Assembly: GCA_002405515.1 (NCBI GenBank)
Contig: DHLZ01000320.1
Location: 28,774-44,028 of the forward strand
Direction of reading: 5' to 3'
Source of the DNA: Planctomycetaceae bacterium UBA4655
GTDB lineage: Bacteria > Planctomycetota > Planctomycetia > Pirellulales > UBA1268
DNA length: 15,255 bases
Translations under genes and position numbers: made by a program
Part shown: piece after piece, positions 7,903 through 15,255 of the stretch
How positions within the stretch are numbered: the first letter of the stretch is position 1
How the letters are laid out: each line of letters starts with the position of its first letter
Notes under the pieces: generated by a model
Database searches by the model: none
What the model was told of the DNA's origin: nothing
Seen by the model: only the letters and a program-made list of their open reading frames with translations

Positions 7903-8478
7903 TCACTCGCCCCGCCGCCGAACGACGTCGCGGATCGACACGCCGTCGACGAGCACGTCGACGAGCAGCGCCCGTCCGTCGAGGATGCGGATCTCGGCGA
8001 GGGCAACCTTTCCGGAGTCGTATCGTCCGACGCTGAGTCGTCCGGCGACGAACTTCGCGGTCTCCGGGGTGAGCCGCCGCGCGGTGTACAAGCGATCGAA
8101 GGGCCACTCCAGGCTGATCCTCTTCGCACCATTGCTTTCGCCCGAATGACGTGCGACGAGCCGGATCACGCTGGGCCCGGAGGTGGGCGTTACCGAGAGC
8201 GATTGGATCCGCGAGATGCCGTCGTCGCCCGCGATGAGCGTCGCCCACACCGGCACGGCGCCTCGCTCGGGCATGTCGCGGGGCGCGAACTGGCCGGACT
8301 CGGCAAGCCACAAGTCGAGGTAGCGGCCGCGGAGCGGATCGTAGGAACTCGACGCCGAACACTCGAGCCTCGCGACCGTGCCCCGTGCCATGAACCGCTC
8401 GTACTGCCCGATCCCGGCGAGCGGCACGAGCCATTGCGCGAGGGCGGCCAGGGCGAACACGACGGAAGCGGGCCTCAT
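7903..8478 (-). CDS. GDYXXLXY-type membrane-associated protein (variant motif)
   Basis: A 191-residue protein with one N-terminal hydrophobic segment (about 5-24) and a soluble, probably extracytoplasmic remainder. The stretch SYDPLRGRYLDLWL (45-58) corresponds to the motif that names the GDYXXLXY family (consensus like DPLRGDYVRLRY). Here the Asp is replaced by Arg and the final Tyr by Trp. Function is unknown. Its ATG overlaps the stop of the DUF2157 gene as ATGA, so translation is probably coupled. The DUF2157 plus GDYXXLXY pairing is common in bacteria, which supports both assignments although the motif is degenerate. Confidence 0.7.
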   Translation of the reverse strand: MRPASVVFALAALAQWLVPLAGIGQYERFMARGTVARLECSASSSYDPLRGRYLDLWLAESGQFAPRDMPERGAVPVWATLIAGDDGISRIQSLSVTPTSGPSVIRLVARHSGESNGAKRISLEWPFDRLYTARRLTPETAKFVAGRLSVGRYDSGKVALAEIRILDGRALLVDVLVDGVSIRDVVRRRGE

Positions 8479-9815
8479 GCGGGCGATCCTCCGGGATTCG
8501 TCGCCCGGCGGCGGCTGACGAAGGCGTTGAAGGCGAGGAAACCGCATCCGATGACGATGAAGGCGATTCCTTTCGCGAGCAGGGAAAGATCGGCGTCGGC
8601 CATCCTCAGGATCACGAGGAGCATGATCATGGCGGCGCCGATCCGCGCGGCACCCTGGCGGCCGACAAACTCCAGCGCGATCAGCACGATCGCCATCGCA
8701 AGCAGCGCGAGCGAATAGGCGATTGCGACCGGCCAGCCGCCGGCCCCCTGCGGCGACAGGGGAGCCGCGAGAAGAGGCAGGATCGCGAATGACGCGACCG
8801 CAAGCACCGCGAACCGCCCCTGCCGGAAGGCCACGACCGCGAAGCCGGCCACGACGGCCAGCAGCAGCCAGCACCAGTGGAGCTGCAGCGAGGGCCATAC
8901 CGCCGCGACGAGATCCCGGGCCGGACGCTCGTAGGTCTCCATCAAGGCCAGCACGACGAGCATGAGCCCGCCGAGGACGACCTGAGGCTTCCGGGCGAGC
9001 GGCTCGGCGATCCCGCCACGGTCGAGCGGGAAGAGGACGAGCGCCGCGGCCGAGAGCATCACGAGCCATGGAGACAGGCGGAACGACGGCATCATGAATG
9101 CCGGACGGACGGTGGCGTACGCCGTTACGGCCAGGAGACCGACGAGCGCCGTGACGGCCAGCACGAGCCGGCTGCCGGCCCGGGGCCGCTGACGCAGATC
9201 CGGCCCCGGCCAGAGCGGCAGGATGCCGGCGAGCAAAACCGGAAACCAGATCCGAACGTCCGCGACATTGATCGCGTCGTGGAGATTCACGCGTTTTAAG
9301 GACTCGGCGACCGTCCAGACCGTGATGCCCAGCAGATAGGCGATCGCGACGGCCTGCGACCGCATTGCCCACGCCAGCGGCACGCTCACGACGCACCACC
9401 AGAAGACGATGTCGGTCCACTTCTCGGGAAGGTTGTAGATCTGCGACACGAGCGCCATCGCCGCCCCCACGGCGAGCGTCTGGAGCACCGCGGCCGCCTC
9501 CCGCCGCCATGGCTTCGCCGTCTCGCCGCGGCCGAGCACCCACCAGCTCACCGCCTGCGTCACCGCGAGCGGCCCGAGCGCCAGGGCCAGCCGCACCCAC
9601 CGCGGAAAGTCGTCCCAGTTGCAGGCGAGCACCGCGATCAGACCGGTGCCGATGAGGACCGCCCCGACCGCCCCCACGATCATCTGCACCAGGCCGCCGG
9701 GCGGCTCGACGGCATACCGGTCGCGAAGCGTCCGCGCGGCCTCGGCCGTGACAAGGCCCTCCCGCTCCCACGCGGGAAGCTGCTCCTCGAGCCAGCGGTG
9801 GTGGATGAGTCTCAT
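8475..9815 (-). CDS. DUF2157 domain polytopic membrane protein
   Basis: A 446-residue protein with a soluble N-terminal segment (HRWLEEQLPAWEREGLVTAEAARTL) followed by about ten to twelve predicted membrane helices. The family hallmark is the first helix running into an Asn-Trp turn: GLIAVLACNWDDFPRWVRL (about 58-76). Function is unknown; DUF2157 proteins usually lie beside GDYXXLXY proteins, as here. The ATG at 9815 is preferred because the soluble family N-terminus begins there. An upstream GTG at 9884 would add 23 residues derived from a duplicated piece of the aldolase gene (see the repeat at 9861-9942). The gene follows the aldolase by 91 bp on the same strand and may share its transcript. 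Confidence 0.85.
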   Translation of the reverse strand: MRLIHHRWLEEQLPAWEREGLVTAEAARTLRDRYAVEPPGGLVQMIVGAVGAVLIGTGLIAVLACNWDDFPRWVRLALALGPLAVTQAVSWWVLGRGETAKPWRREAAAVLQTLAVGAAMALVSQIYNLPEKWTDIVFWWCVVSVPLAWAMRSQAVAIAYLLGITVWTVAESLKRVNLHDAINVADVRIWFPVLLAGILPLWPGPDLRQRPRAGSRLVLAVTALVGLLAVTAYATVRPAFMMPSFRLSPWLVMLSAAALVLFPLDRGGIAEPLARKPQVVLGGLMLVVLALMETYERPARDLVAAVWPSLQLHWCWLLLAVVAGFAVVAFRQGRFAVLAVASFAILPLLAAPLSPQGAGGWPVAIAYSLALLAMAIVLIALEFVGRQGAARIGAAMIMLLVILRMADADLSLLAKGIAFIVIGCGFLAFNAFVSRRRATNPGGSPA

Positions 9816-9860
9816 GCGCCTGCCGCGAATCGAAATCGCCCGCCCGAGCCCCGCGTGTCC

Positions 9861-9942
9861 GGCCACGCCGCACCGCTTCTCCACGTCGGCCAGTGAACCC
9901 TGCGGGTCAGGCCACGCCGTACCGCTTCGCCATTTCGGCCAG
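9861..9942. repeat. 33-bp imperfect direct repeat derived from the aldolase 3' end
   Basis: Copies at 9861-9893 and 9910-9942 match at 29 of 33 positions with a 49-bp offset. The right copy encodes the last residues and stop region of the aldolase (LAEMAKRYGVA). The left copy lies beyond the stop and would read LADVEKRCGVA, in frame with the DUF2157 open frame. It looks like a local duplication of the gene's end. Confidence 0.8.
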
Positions 9943-10950
9943 CGTGATGCAGTGCACCTTGCCGGCGTTGCCGGCCTGGCCGAACTGCACCATCCGCTCG
10001 GCGCAGACCTTCTTCATCGCCTCGCGGGAGGGCTTGAGGTAGTCGCGTGGGTCGAACTTCTCCGGCGACTCGGCGAGCACCTTCCGGATCGCGCCGGTGA
10101 TCGCCATGCGGCAGTCGGTGTCGACGTTGATCTTCCGCACGCCGTGCTTGATGCCCCGCTGGATCTCCTCGACGGGCACGCCCCAGGTCTGCGGCATCTT
10201 GCCGCCGTACTTGTTGATGACGTCCTGGAGGTCCTGCGGCACGCTCGACGAGCCGTGCATCACGAGGTGGCAGTTGGGGAGCTTGCGGTGGATCTCCTCG
10301 ATCCGCTTCATGGCGAGCACCTCGCCGTCGGGCTTGCGGGTGAACTTGTAGGCGCCGTGGCTCGTGCCGATCGCGACGGCGAGCGCGTCGACGCCCGTGG
10401 CCGCCACGAACCTTGCCGCCTCGTCGGGATCGGTGAGGAGCTGGTCGTGCGAGAGCTTGCCGCTGGCGCCGTGGCCGTCCTCGGCCTCCCCTTCGCCGCT
10501 CTCGAGCGATCCCAGGCAGCCGAGCTCGCCCTCGACCGACACTCCCTGCCGGTGGGCCGAATGCACGACCTCCTTCGTCACCTTCACGTTGTAGTCGAAG
10601 TCGGCCGGCGTCTTGCCGTCGTCCTTGAGCGAGCCGTCCATCATCACGCTCGTGAAGCCGTTGTCGATCGCGCTCTGGCAGGTGCTCGGCGAGTTGCCGT
10701 GGTCCTGGTGCATCGCGATCGGGATCTTCGGGTAGAGCTCGGCGGCGGCGAGCATGAGGTGCCGAAGGTAGTTGTCCTGCGAGTAGCTGCGGGCGCCGCG
10801 GGAGGCCTGGATGATCACGGGGCTGTCGGTCTCCTTCGCCGCCTCCATGATCGACTGGATCTGCTCCATGTTGTTGACGTTGAAGGCGGCGAGGCCGTAG
10901 CCGTGTTCGGCGGCGTGGTCGAGCAGGATTCGCATCGGGACGAGCGGCAT
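9907..10950 (-). CDS. fba: Class II fructose-1,6-bisphosphate aldolase (Calvin-cycle/CbbA subtype)
   Basis: A 347-residue zinc-dependent aldolase of glycolysis and gluconeogenesis, cytoplasmic. The catalytic Asp and first zinc ligand are in MHQDHG (D83, H84). The other zinc ligands are H198 in GTSHGAYKF and H232 in VMHGSSS. GFTSVMMDGSL (99-108), VSVEGELGCLG (137-147) and VRKINVDTDCR are family signatures. The length and the acidic GSLESGEGEAEDG insert fit the class IIB/CbbA-type subgroup. The start at 10950 is supported by AGGAG eight bases upstream (10959-10963). The codons are dominated by a few GC-ending choices, as expected for a highly expressed gene. It is transcribed divergently from the DUF454 gene. 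Confidence 0.96.
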   Translation of the reverse strand: MPLVPMRILLDHAAEHGYGLAAFNVNNMEQIQSIMEAAKETDSPVIIQASRGARSYSQDNYLRHLMLAAAELYPKIPIAMHQDHGNSPSTCQSAIDNGFTSVMMDGSLKDDGKTPADFDYNVKVTKEVVHSAHRQGVSVEGELGCLGSLESGEGEAEDGHGASGKLSHDQLLTDPDEAARFVAATGVDALAVAIGTSHGAYKFTRKPDGEVLAMKRIEEIHRKLPNCHLVMHGSSSVPQDLQDVINKYGGKMPQTWGVPVEEIQRGIKHGVRKINVDTDCRMAITGAIRKVLAESPEKFDPRDYLKPSREAMKKVCAERMVQFGQAGNAGKVHCITLAEMAKRYGVA

Positions 10951-10998
10951 GGAAGAATCTCCTGGGGCGAAGGCGGGAAAACGGGCGGAGTGCCCGAC

Positions 10999-11027
10999 AG
11001 CATAAGAACCGCGGGATTTCCGCACAA
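10999..11027 (-). promoter_or_regulatory. Possible sigma70-like promoter of the aldolase gene
   Basis: TTGTGC (11022-11027) and TATGCT (10999-11004) are spaced by 17 bases in the divergent intergenic region, 48 bases before the aldolase ATG. The matches are three and four of six, so moderate support only. Confidence 0.4.
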
Positions 11028-11094
11028 ACGGCCGGCCGAATGGCGGCGTGCTACCATGCCGGTCGCCCGCGAGCCGCCCCCCCGGACTCACCCG

Positions 11095-11520
11095 ATGGAT
11101 TTCCGCCCCACCACCGACCCGCTGAAGAGTTTCCTCTTCGTCGCCGGCGGCTGGGCCTGCGTCGCCCTGGCGGTGATCGGCTCGGTCCTGCCGCTCGTGC
11201 CGACGACCCCTTTTCTGCTGCTGGCGAGCTGGTGCTTCTACCGGGGCTCGCCGCGGATCCACGCCTGGCTCCACCGCTCGAAGTGGTTCGGGCCCACGCT
11301 CGACGACTGGCAGCACTACCGCGGCATCCGCAAGAGCATGAAGTATCGCACGGTCGGCCTCGTCGCCGCGGTGGTGGCGACGAGCATGGTGCTCAGCAGC
11401 CTCCCCTGGTGGCTGCGGTACGCGGCGCTCGGGCTCGTGGCCGTGGGCCTGTACACGATCTGGACGGTGCCCACGCTCCCCGACGACGCGCCGCGGGCCC
11501 CGCGGACGATCGTCGAGTAG
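11095..11520 (+). CDS. DUF454 (YbaN-like) small inner-membrane protein
   Basis: A 141-residue protein with the DUF454 signature: a first helix GGWACVALAVIGSVLPLVP, directly followed by TTPFLLLASWCFYRGSPRIHAWL (38-60), the amphipathic stretch WFGPTLDDWQHYRGIRKSMK, and two further helices (about 86-121). E. coli YbaN has the same layout; its role is unknown. The start is uncertain. The ATG at 11095 lies close to the conserved region, and an in-frame ATG at 11056 would add 13 residues (MPVAREPPPRTHP). Neither has a good ribosome binding site. The gene diverges from the aldolase and ends about 100 bp before the MNT/HEPN pair. Confidence 0.88.
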   Translation: MDFRPTTDPLKSFLFVAGGWACVALAVIGSVLPLVPTTPFLLLASWCFYRGSPRIHAWLHRSKWFGPTLDDWQHYRGIRKSMKYRTVGLVAAVVATSMVLSSLPWWLRYAALGLVAVGLYTIWTVPTLPDDAPRAPRTIVE

Positions 11521-11521
11521 T

Positions 11522-11600
11522 GAACCGCGTAGGCCTCGGCTGGAGCTATAATTCCCGGTGAGGGAGCCATCGTCGATCACCGCGGTTCGCCGGCTCACCG
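11522..11600. repeat. Two interleaved short inverted repeats around the MNT/HEPN promoter
   Basis: GAACCGCG (11522-11529) is the exact reverse complement of CGCGGTTC (11581-11588). CGGTGAG (11556-11562) is that of CTCACCG (11594-11600). The pairs interlock and enclose the TATAAT box. They could be operator half-sites or chance matches in GC-rich DNA. Confidence 0.35.
11547..11552 (+). promoter_or_regulatory. Consensus -10 box (TATAAT) of the MNT/HEPN pair
   Basis: A perfect TATAAT stands 72 bases before the MNT ATG, in otherwise GC-rich sequence. No clear -35 box is visible 17 bases upstream. Confidence 0.45.
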
Positions 11601-11624
11601 ACAGCCGAAAAAGACCTCCCATTC

Positions 11625-11924
11625 ATGCGACTCAGCCCGGCGCAACGCGAGCAGATCATGCTGATCATTCGCGAATCAGCCGGCGATGATGCCGCGGTCT
11701 GGCTGTATGGATCCCGCACACGGGACAATTGTCGGGGAGGAGACGTCGATCTGCTCGTTGAATCTTCTCAGGCGGTGGACATCCGACAGCAGGCCGCGTT
11801 GCACGCCCGGCTGGAGGAGGCACTTCTTCTGCCCTTCGACATCTCCTTCATCGATCCGGCTCGTGGCATGACCCGCTTCCAGAAACTGGCGGCAGCGCAG
11901 GCCATGCCGCTGGAGGCACCTTGA
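11625..11924 (+). CDS. Minimal nucleotidyltransferase (MntA-like probable antitoxin)
   Basis: A 99-residue protein of the minimal nucleotidyltransferase (MNT) family. The active-site pattern is complete: G29-S30-x9-D40-x-D42 (YGSRTRDN...GGDVDLLVE), with a third Asp at D72 in PFDISFID. MNT proteins paired with HEPN proteins act as antitoxins. In the characterised MntA-HepT systems the MNT protein AMPylates a tyrosine near the HEPN active site. This gene directly precedes a HEPN gene, its TGA overlapping the next ATG by one base (TGATG). The catalytic residues look intact, so AMPylation activity is plausible but inferred. A non-toxic nucleotidyltransferase/substrate-binding pair (HI0073/HI0074-like) is the alternative. 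Confidence 0.87.
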   Translation: MRLSPAQREQIMLIIRESAGDDAAVWLYGSRTRDNCRGGDVDLLVESSQAVDIRQQAALHARLEEALLLPFDISFIDPARGMTRFQKLAAAQAMPLEAP

Positions 11925-12448
11925 TGAACGCCCTGCTCGAGGAAAGCCGTAGGCACCTCGGCGACCTCATCGAGGCCTGCCAGCGGTGCGCCTGGCATCT
12001 CAACGCGACAGCGGCGAGGGTTGAATGGCCTCTCACGGCCGCAACATTGTCGGAGCGGCAGATGGATCTTGGGCTCTTCGAACCGCTGGCTGCACTGAAC
12101 GAGCGATTCGCGAAGCTCCAGGACCTGCTCGGCACGACCATGCGACACCTCTGCGAACTCTGCGGCGAACGGACCGACACGTTCCTCCGAGTGCTCGCGT
12201 TCTGCGAAAAAGCCGGAATCATCGGCTCTGCCGAGGCGTGGCAGACCTGCCGCAGCCTGCGAAACCGCGCGGCCCACGACTACGGGACCGACTTCCAACT
12301 CACCGCCTCCCATTTCAACGCCTTGCGCGAACAGATCCCCTCCCTGACGGCCGTGACGCAGGCGGTCGCCGCCCACGCGAAACACACTCTGGGAATCGAG
12401 CCGGGCGATCGGAGGTTTGCCGAGGCCCTTGCACGGCAAGGCCGGTAA
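11924..12448 (+). CDS. HEPN-domain protein (HepT-like probable RNase toxin)
   Basis: A 174-residue, mostly alpha-helical protein. It carries the HEPN RNase motif Rx4HxY: R113-N-R-A-A-H118-D-Y120, in the context CRSLRNRAAHDYG. Upstream is a RFAKLQDLLG helix (61-70), seen in a HEPN subgroup that partners MNT proteins. HEPN proteins of this kind cleave RNA and are neutralised by the MNT partner; Y120 is the expected AMPylation site by analogy with HepT. It is translationally coupled to the MNT gene (TGATG). It is somewhat longer than the classic HepT size of about 130-150 residues. An open frame exists one codon upstream (TTG at 11921), but the ATG is preferred. Confidence 0.82.
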   Translation: MNALLEESRRHLGDLIEACQRCAWHLNATAARVEWPLTAATLSERQMDLGLFEPLAALNERFAKLQDLLGTTMRHLCELCGERTDTFLRVLAFCEKAGIIGSAEAWQTCRSLRNRAAHDYGTDFQLTASHFNALREQIPSLTAVTQAVAAHAKHTLGIEPGDRRFAEALARQGR

Positions 12449-12503
12449 AAACTGCAACGCCGTTCAACTGGGCGCCGTTCATGCGGGCGACCGCGAATCG
12501 CGA

Positions 12504-14009
<1,506 letters not shown>

Positions 14010-14018
14010 CGGGAGCGA

Positions 14019-14024
14019 CTCCTC
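14019..14024 (-). promoter_or_regulatory. Ribosome binding site of the MFS gene (GAGGAG)
   Basis: GAGGAG, nine bases before the ATG at 14009, decides the MFS start. It lies immediately after the hairpin at 14034-14065. Confidence 0.65.
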
Positions 14025-14033
14025 GAATGAAAC

Positions 14034-14065
14034 GTGCCGGTCAGGCCGCACAGCCTAACCGGCAC
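14034..14065 (-). promoter_or_regulatory. 13-bp hairpin between the Cys-rich gene and the MFS gene
   Basis: On the minus-strand RNA, GUGCCGGUUAGGC pairs with GCCUGACCGGCAC, giving 13 pairs with one G-U wobble and a six-base loop. It lies 50 bases past the Cys-rich gene's stop and ten bases before the MFS ribosome binding site. Only three U residues follow, so it is either a weak terminator or a 5' leader element. Confidence 0.55.
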
Positions 14066-14115
14066 CATTTCAAATCCAGAAGCCGCTTTCCCCGCGCCGG
14101 CTGCCCCGCGGCGGT

Positions 14116-14703
14116 TCACTGTGGGCCGATCGACGGCGGGCACTTGGCGAGGAAGTCCCGCGGGCCGCGGGTCGTGTAGTACGGATAGGCGACGGTGGCG
14201 CCTGGCGGACCCGCCGGACCGGTGGCGCCGTAGTCGGAGCCGGCCAGCGCGTCCTGCTCGGCCTGGGAGAGGTGATGGCGGGCGAGACCGCCGTAGCGGC
14301 CGAGGTGGCGGCAGTGGTTGCAGTGGTGGCACTTGCCGCAGTGGCCCGACTGGCAGCGCGTCTGGCAGACGCCGCCGGGGCAGACCCCCTCCTGGCAGCG
14401 CACCCCGTGGCACAGGCCGTTGCGGCAGTGGCCGCCACCCTGGCAGCGGCCGTCGCGGCAGGCGCCCTGGTCGTACATGGCCCCGGAGCCGTCCCCCTCG
14501 TACACCGCGCCGTCGCCGGGAGAGCCCTCATAGACGGCGTCGCCGTCGTACATGGCGCCGTCGTGGACGTGGCCGTTGATGTGGTCGGCCTGGTGGACGT
14601 AGGGACCGTCGCAGTTGGCCAGGAAGAGGCGGTCGATCAGCGAGCAGCCGCTCGATGGCACGACCATCGCCGCCAGCAGCGCCAGGTAGCAAACGCGTTT
14701 CAT
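14116..14703 (-). CDS. Cys-rich secreted planctomycete protein (possible lipoprotein)
   Basis: A 195-residue protein of unknown function with an N-terminal signal (MKRVCYLALLAAMVVPSSGC). C20 could be a lipid-attachment cysteine, though the lipobox SSGC is imperfect. Residues 48-80 hold repeats of the type (G)A(M/V)Y(D/E)G. Residues 82-131 hold twelve cysteines, mostly as C-x4-C pentads with internal Gly, ending in CGKCHHCNHC. This last part contains one CxxCH (C122-C125-H126), the c-heme motif, although metal binding is equally possible. Residues 159-170 are four collagen-like Gly-x-y triplets. The C-terminus YPYYTTRGPRDFL...PPSIGP is a signature I know from many planctomycete secreted proteins. 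A longer frame extends upstream, but the signal peptide fixes the start at 14703. Confidence 0.8.
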   Translation of the reverse strand: MKRVCYLALLAAMVVPSSGCSLIDRLFLANCDGPYVHQADHINGHVHDGAMYDGDAVYEGSPGDGAVYEGDGSGAMYDQGACRDGRCQGGGHCRNGLCHGVRCQEGVCPGGVCQTRCQSGHCGKCHHCNHCRHLGRYGGLARHHLSQAEQDALAGSDYGATGPAGPPGATVAYPYYTTRGPRDFLAKCPPSIGPQ

Positions 14704-14782
14704 GTGCAAGGTCCCCGCGGGACGGCTGGGGCGGGTTCGCGGCAACGCGCCGCGGGCCCCCCTGCTCCAACACCGTCCGCCG

Positions 14783-14810
14783 GTGGTATCGGATGTGCCG
14801 CGGATGGCAA
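14783..14810 (-). promoter_or_regulatory. Possible promoter of the Cys-rich gene
   Basis: TTGCCA (14805-14810, five of six to -35) and TACCAC (14783-14788, three of six to -10) are spaced by 16 bases, just after the terminator at 14813-14845. The -10 is poor. Confidence 0.25.
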
Positions 14811-14812
14811 TT

Positions 14813-14845
14813 GAGAAAACCCTGCCGGTGGGAACGGTGGCAGGG
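14813..14845 (-). terminator. Intrinsic terminator of the PQQ-like gene
   Basis: On the minus strand, CCCTGCC (14839-14845) pairs with GGCAGGG (14820-14826) around a 12-base loop and is followed by TTTTCTC. The seven-pair GC stem and U-tract begin 43 bases after the stop at 14889. Confidence 0.65.
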
Positions 14846-14888
14846 AAAGCCCGCTTCAAGGAGGCGAAACGGGGCAAGATGTGCGGCG

Positions 14889-15255
14889 TCAGTCGGCCGC
14901 CGGGCTCCCGTCGCCGGCGAGCGCCACGCACAGGAGCGTGCGCGGCCCGCGGACGTAGATGCAGTCGCCGGCGAGGGCCGGATGCGCGAAGAGCGACACC
15001 TCGCGCTCGAAGAGCCGCTGCCGGGCCAGCGGGGCGAAGCCGTCGGCGCGGGCGTCGAGGCGCACCAGTTCGCCGCCGCCGGTGAGGGCGAGGACGCGGT
15101 CCTCGGAGGCGACGAGCGACGCGTGCCCCTTGAGCGACCGCGCGGGGTGGGTCCAGACGGGCGCCAGATCGGCGCCGTCGAGACAGAAGGCCTTGCCGTG
15201 GTGGATGGCGAACAGCCTCCCCGCGGCGGTGACGGGCGTGTGCATGTCGGGGACG
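14889..15255 (-). CDS. PQQ-like beta-propeller repeat protein, C-terminus (partial)
   Basis: The last ~121 residues of a protein whose start lies beyond the right edge. The frame is open to the end of the window. It reads as PQQ/WD-like propeller blades: RLFAIHHGKAFCLDGADLAPVW, RVLALTGGGELVRLDAR, then HPALAGDCIYVRGPRTLLCVAL at the C-terminus. The last blade (IYVRG..LLCV) is typical of secreted planctomycete 'outer membrane protein assembly BamB-like/PQQ-binding' proteins, which usually form a seven- or eight-bladed propeller. Whether it binds PQQ or is a structural repeat protein cannot be told from this fragment. An ATG at 15245 exists, but the frame continues past it with family-like sequence. 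Confidence 0.75.
   Translation of the reverse strand, partial: VPDMHTPVTAAGRLFAIHHGKAFCLDGADLAPVWTHPARSLKGHASLVASEDRVLALTGGGELVRLDARADGFAPLARQRLFEREVSLFAHPALAGDCIYVRGPRTLLCVALAGDGSPAAD

Noticed and set aside
6628..8718. 696-residue plus-strand open frame across kdsC, kdsD and the GDYXXLXY gene
   Set aside because: It runs antisense through three convincing genes and shows no recognisable domain.
9619..11055. Apparent long N-terminal extension of the DUF454 protein
   Set aside because: The extension is antisense to the aldolase and only happens to stay open. The family protein begins at 11095 or at most 11056.
12449..12503. Possible bidirectional terminator between the HEPN and MFS genes
   Set aside because: Only a 4-bp CGCG-AAT-CGCG stem is visible near a short T run; too weak to call.

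Overview
The window is high-GC bacterial chromosome, densely coded and mostly read from the minus strand. It very probably comes from a planctomycete of the Pirellulales type. Three things point there. The first is the start of a formylmethanofuran-dehydrogenase-type FhcB protein at the left edge, part of the methanopterin-linked C1 pathway that Planctomycetes carry. The second is a Cys-rich secreted protein ending in the YPYYTTRGPRDFL...PPSIGP signature that I know from many planctomycete proteins. The third is a PQQ-like propeller protein at the right edge. These assignments rest on reading the protein sequences; no database search was run.

Layout. 1-196 (-): N-terminus of fhcB, cut by the window edge. 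306-3006 (-): HIT-family hydrolase, dGTPase-like HD hydrolase and a YacL-type membrane PIN/TRAM protein, closely spaced, with the first two overlapping. 3067-7788 (-): kdsD, kdsC and a 1027-residue LptC/LptA(OstA)-like membrane-anchored protein, behind a good sigma70-like promoter at 7837-7865. Kdo precursor synthesis and a lipopolysaccharide-transport-like protein thus sit in one apparent operon, in the order seen in enterobacteria (kdsD-kdsC-lptC-lptA). 7903-10950 (-): class II fructose-bisphosphate aldolase, then a translationally coupled DUF2157 / GDYXXLXY-type membrane protein pair. 11095-11520 (+): small DUF454 (YbaN-like) membrane protein, divergent from the aldolase. 11625-12448 (+): overlapping MNT nucleotidyltransferase and HEPN protein, a probable toxin-antitoxin pair with its own TATAAT box. 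12504-14009 (-): MFS transporter with an unusual Ala-rich insertion. 14116-14703 (-): Cys-rich planctomycete secreted protein. 14889-15255 (-): C-terminal end of a PQQ-like beta-propeller protein, followed by an intrinsic terminator.

Most of the window is core metabolism and cell envelope. The accessory-looking part is 11521-14703. The most rewarding points are the kdsD-kdsC-LptC/A-like operon, the Cys-pentad protein, the MNT/HEPN module with two inverted repeats around its promoter, a 33-bp imperfect duplication of the aldolase gene's 3' end, and a 13-bp hairpin in front of the MFS gene. No RNA genes, CRISPR arrays or insertion sequences were seen. No stretch longer than 300 bases lacks a gene.
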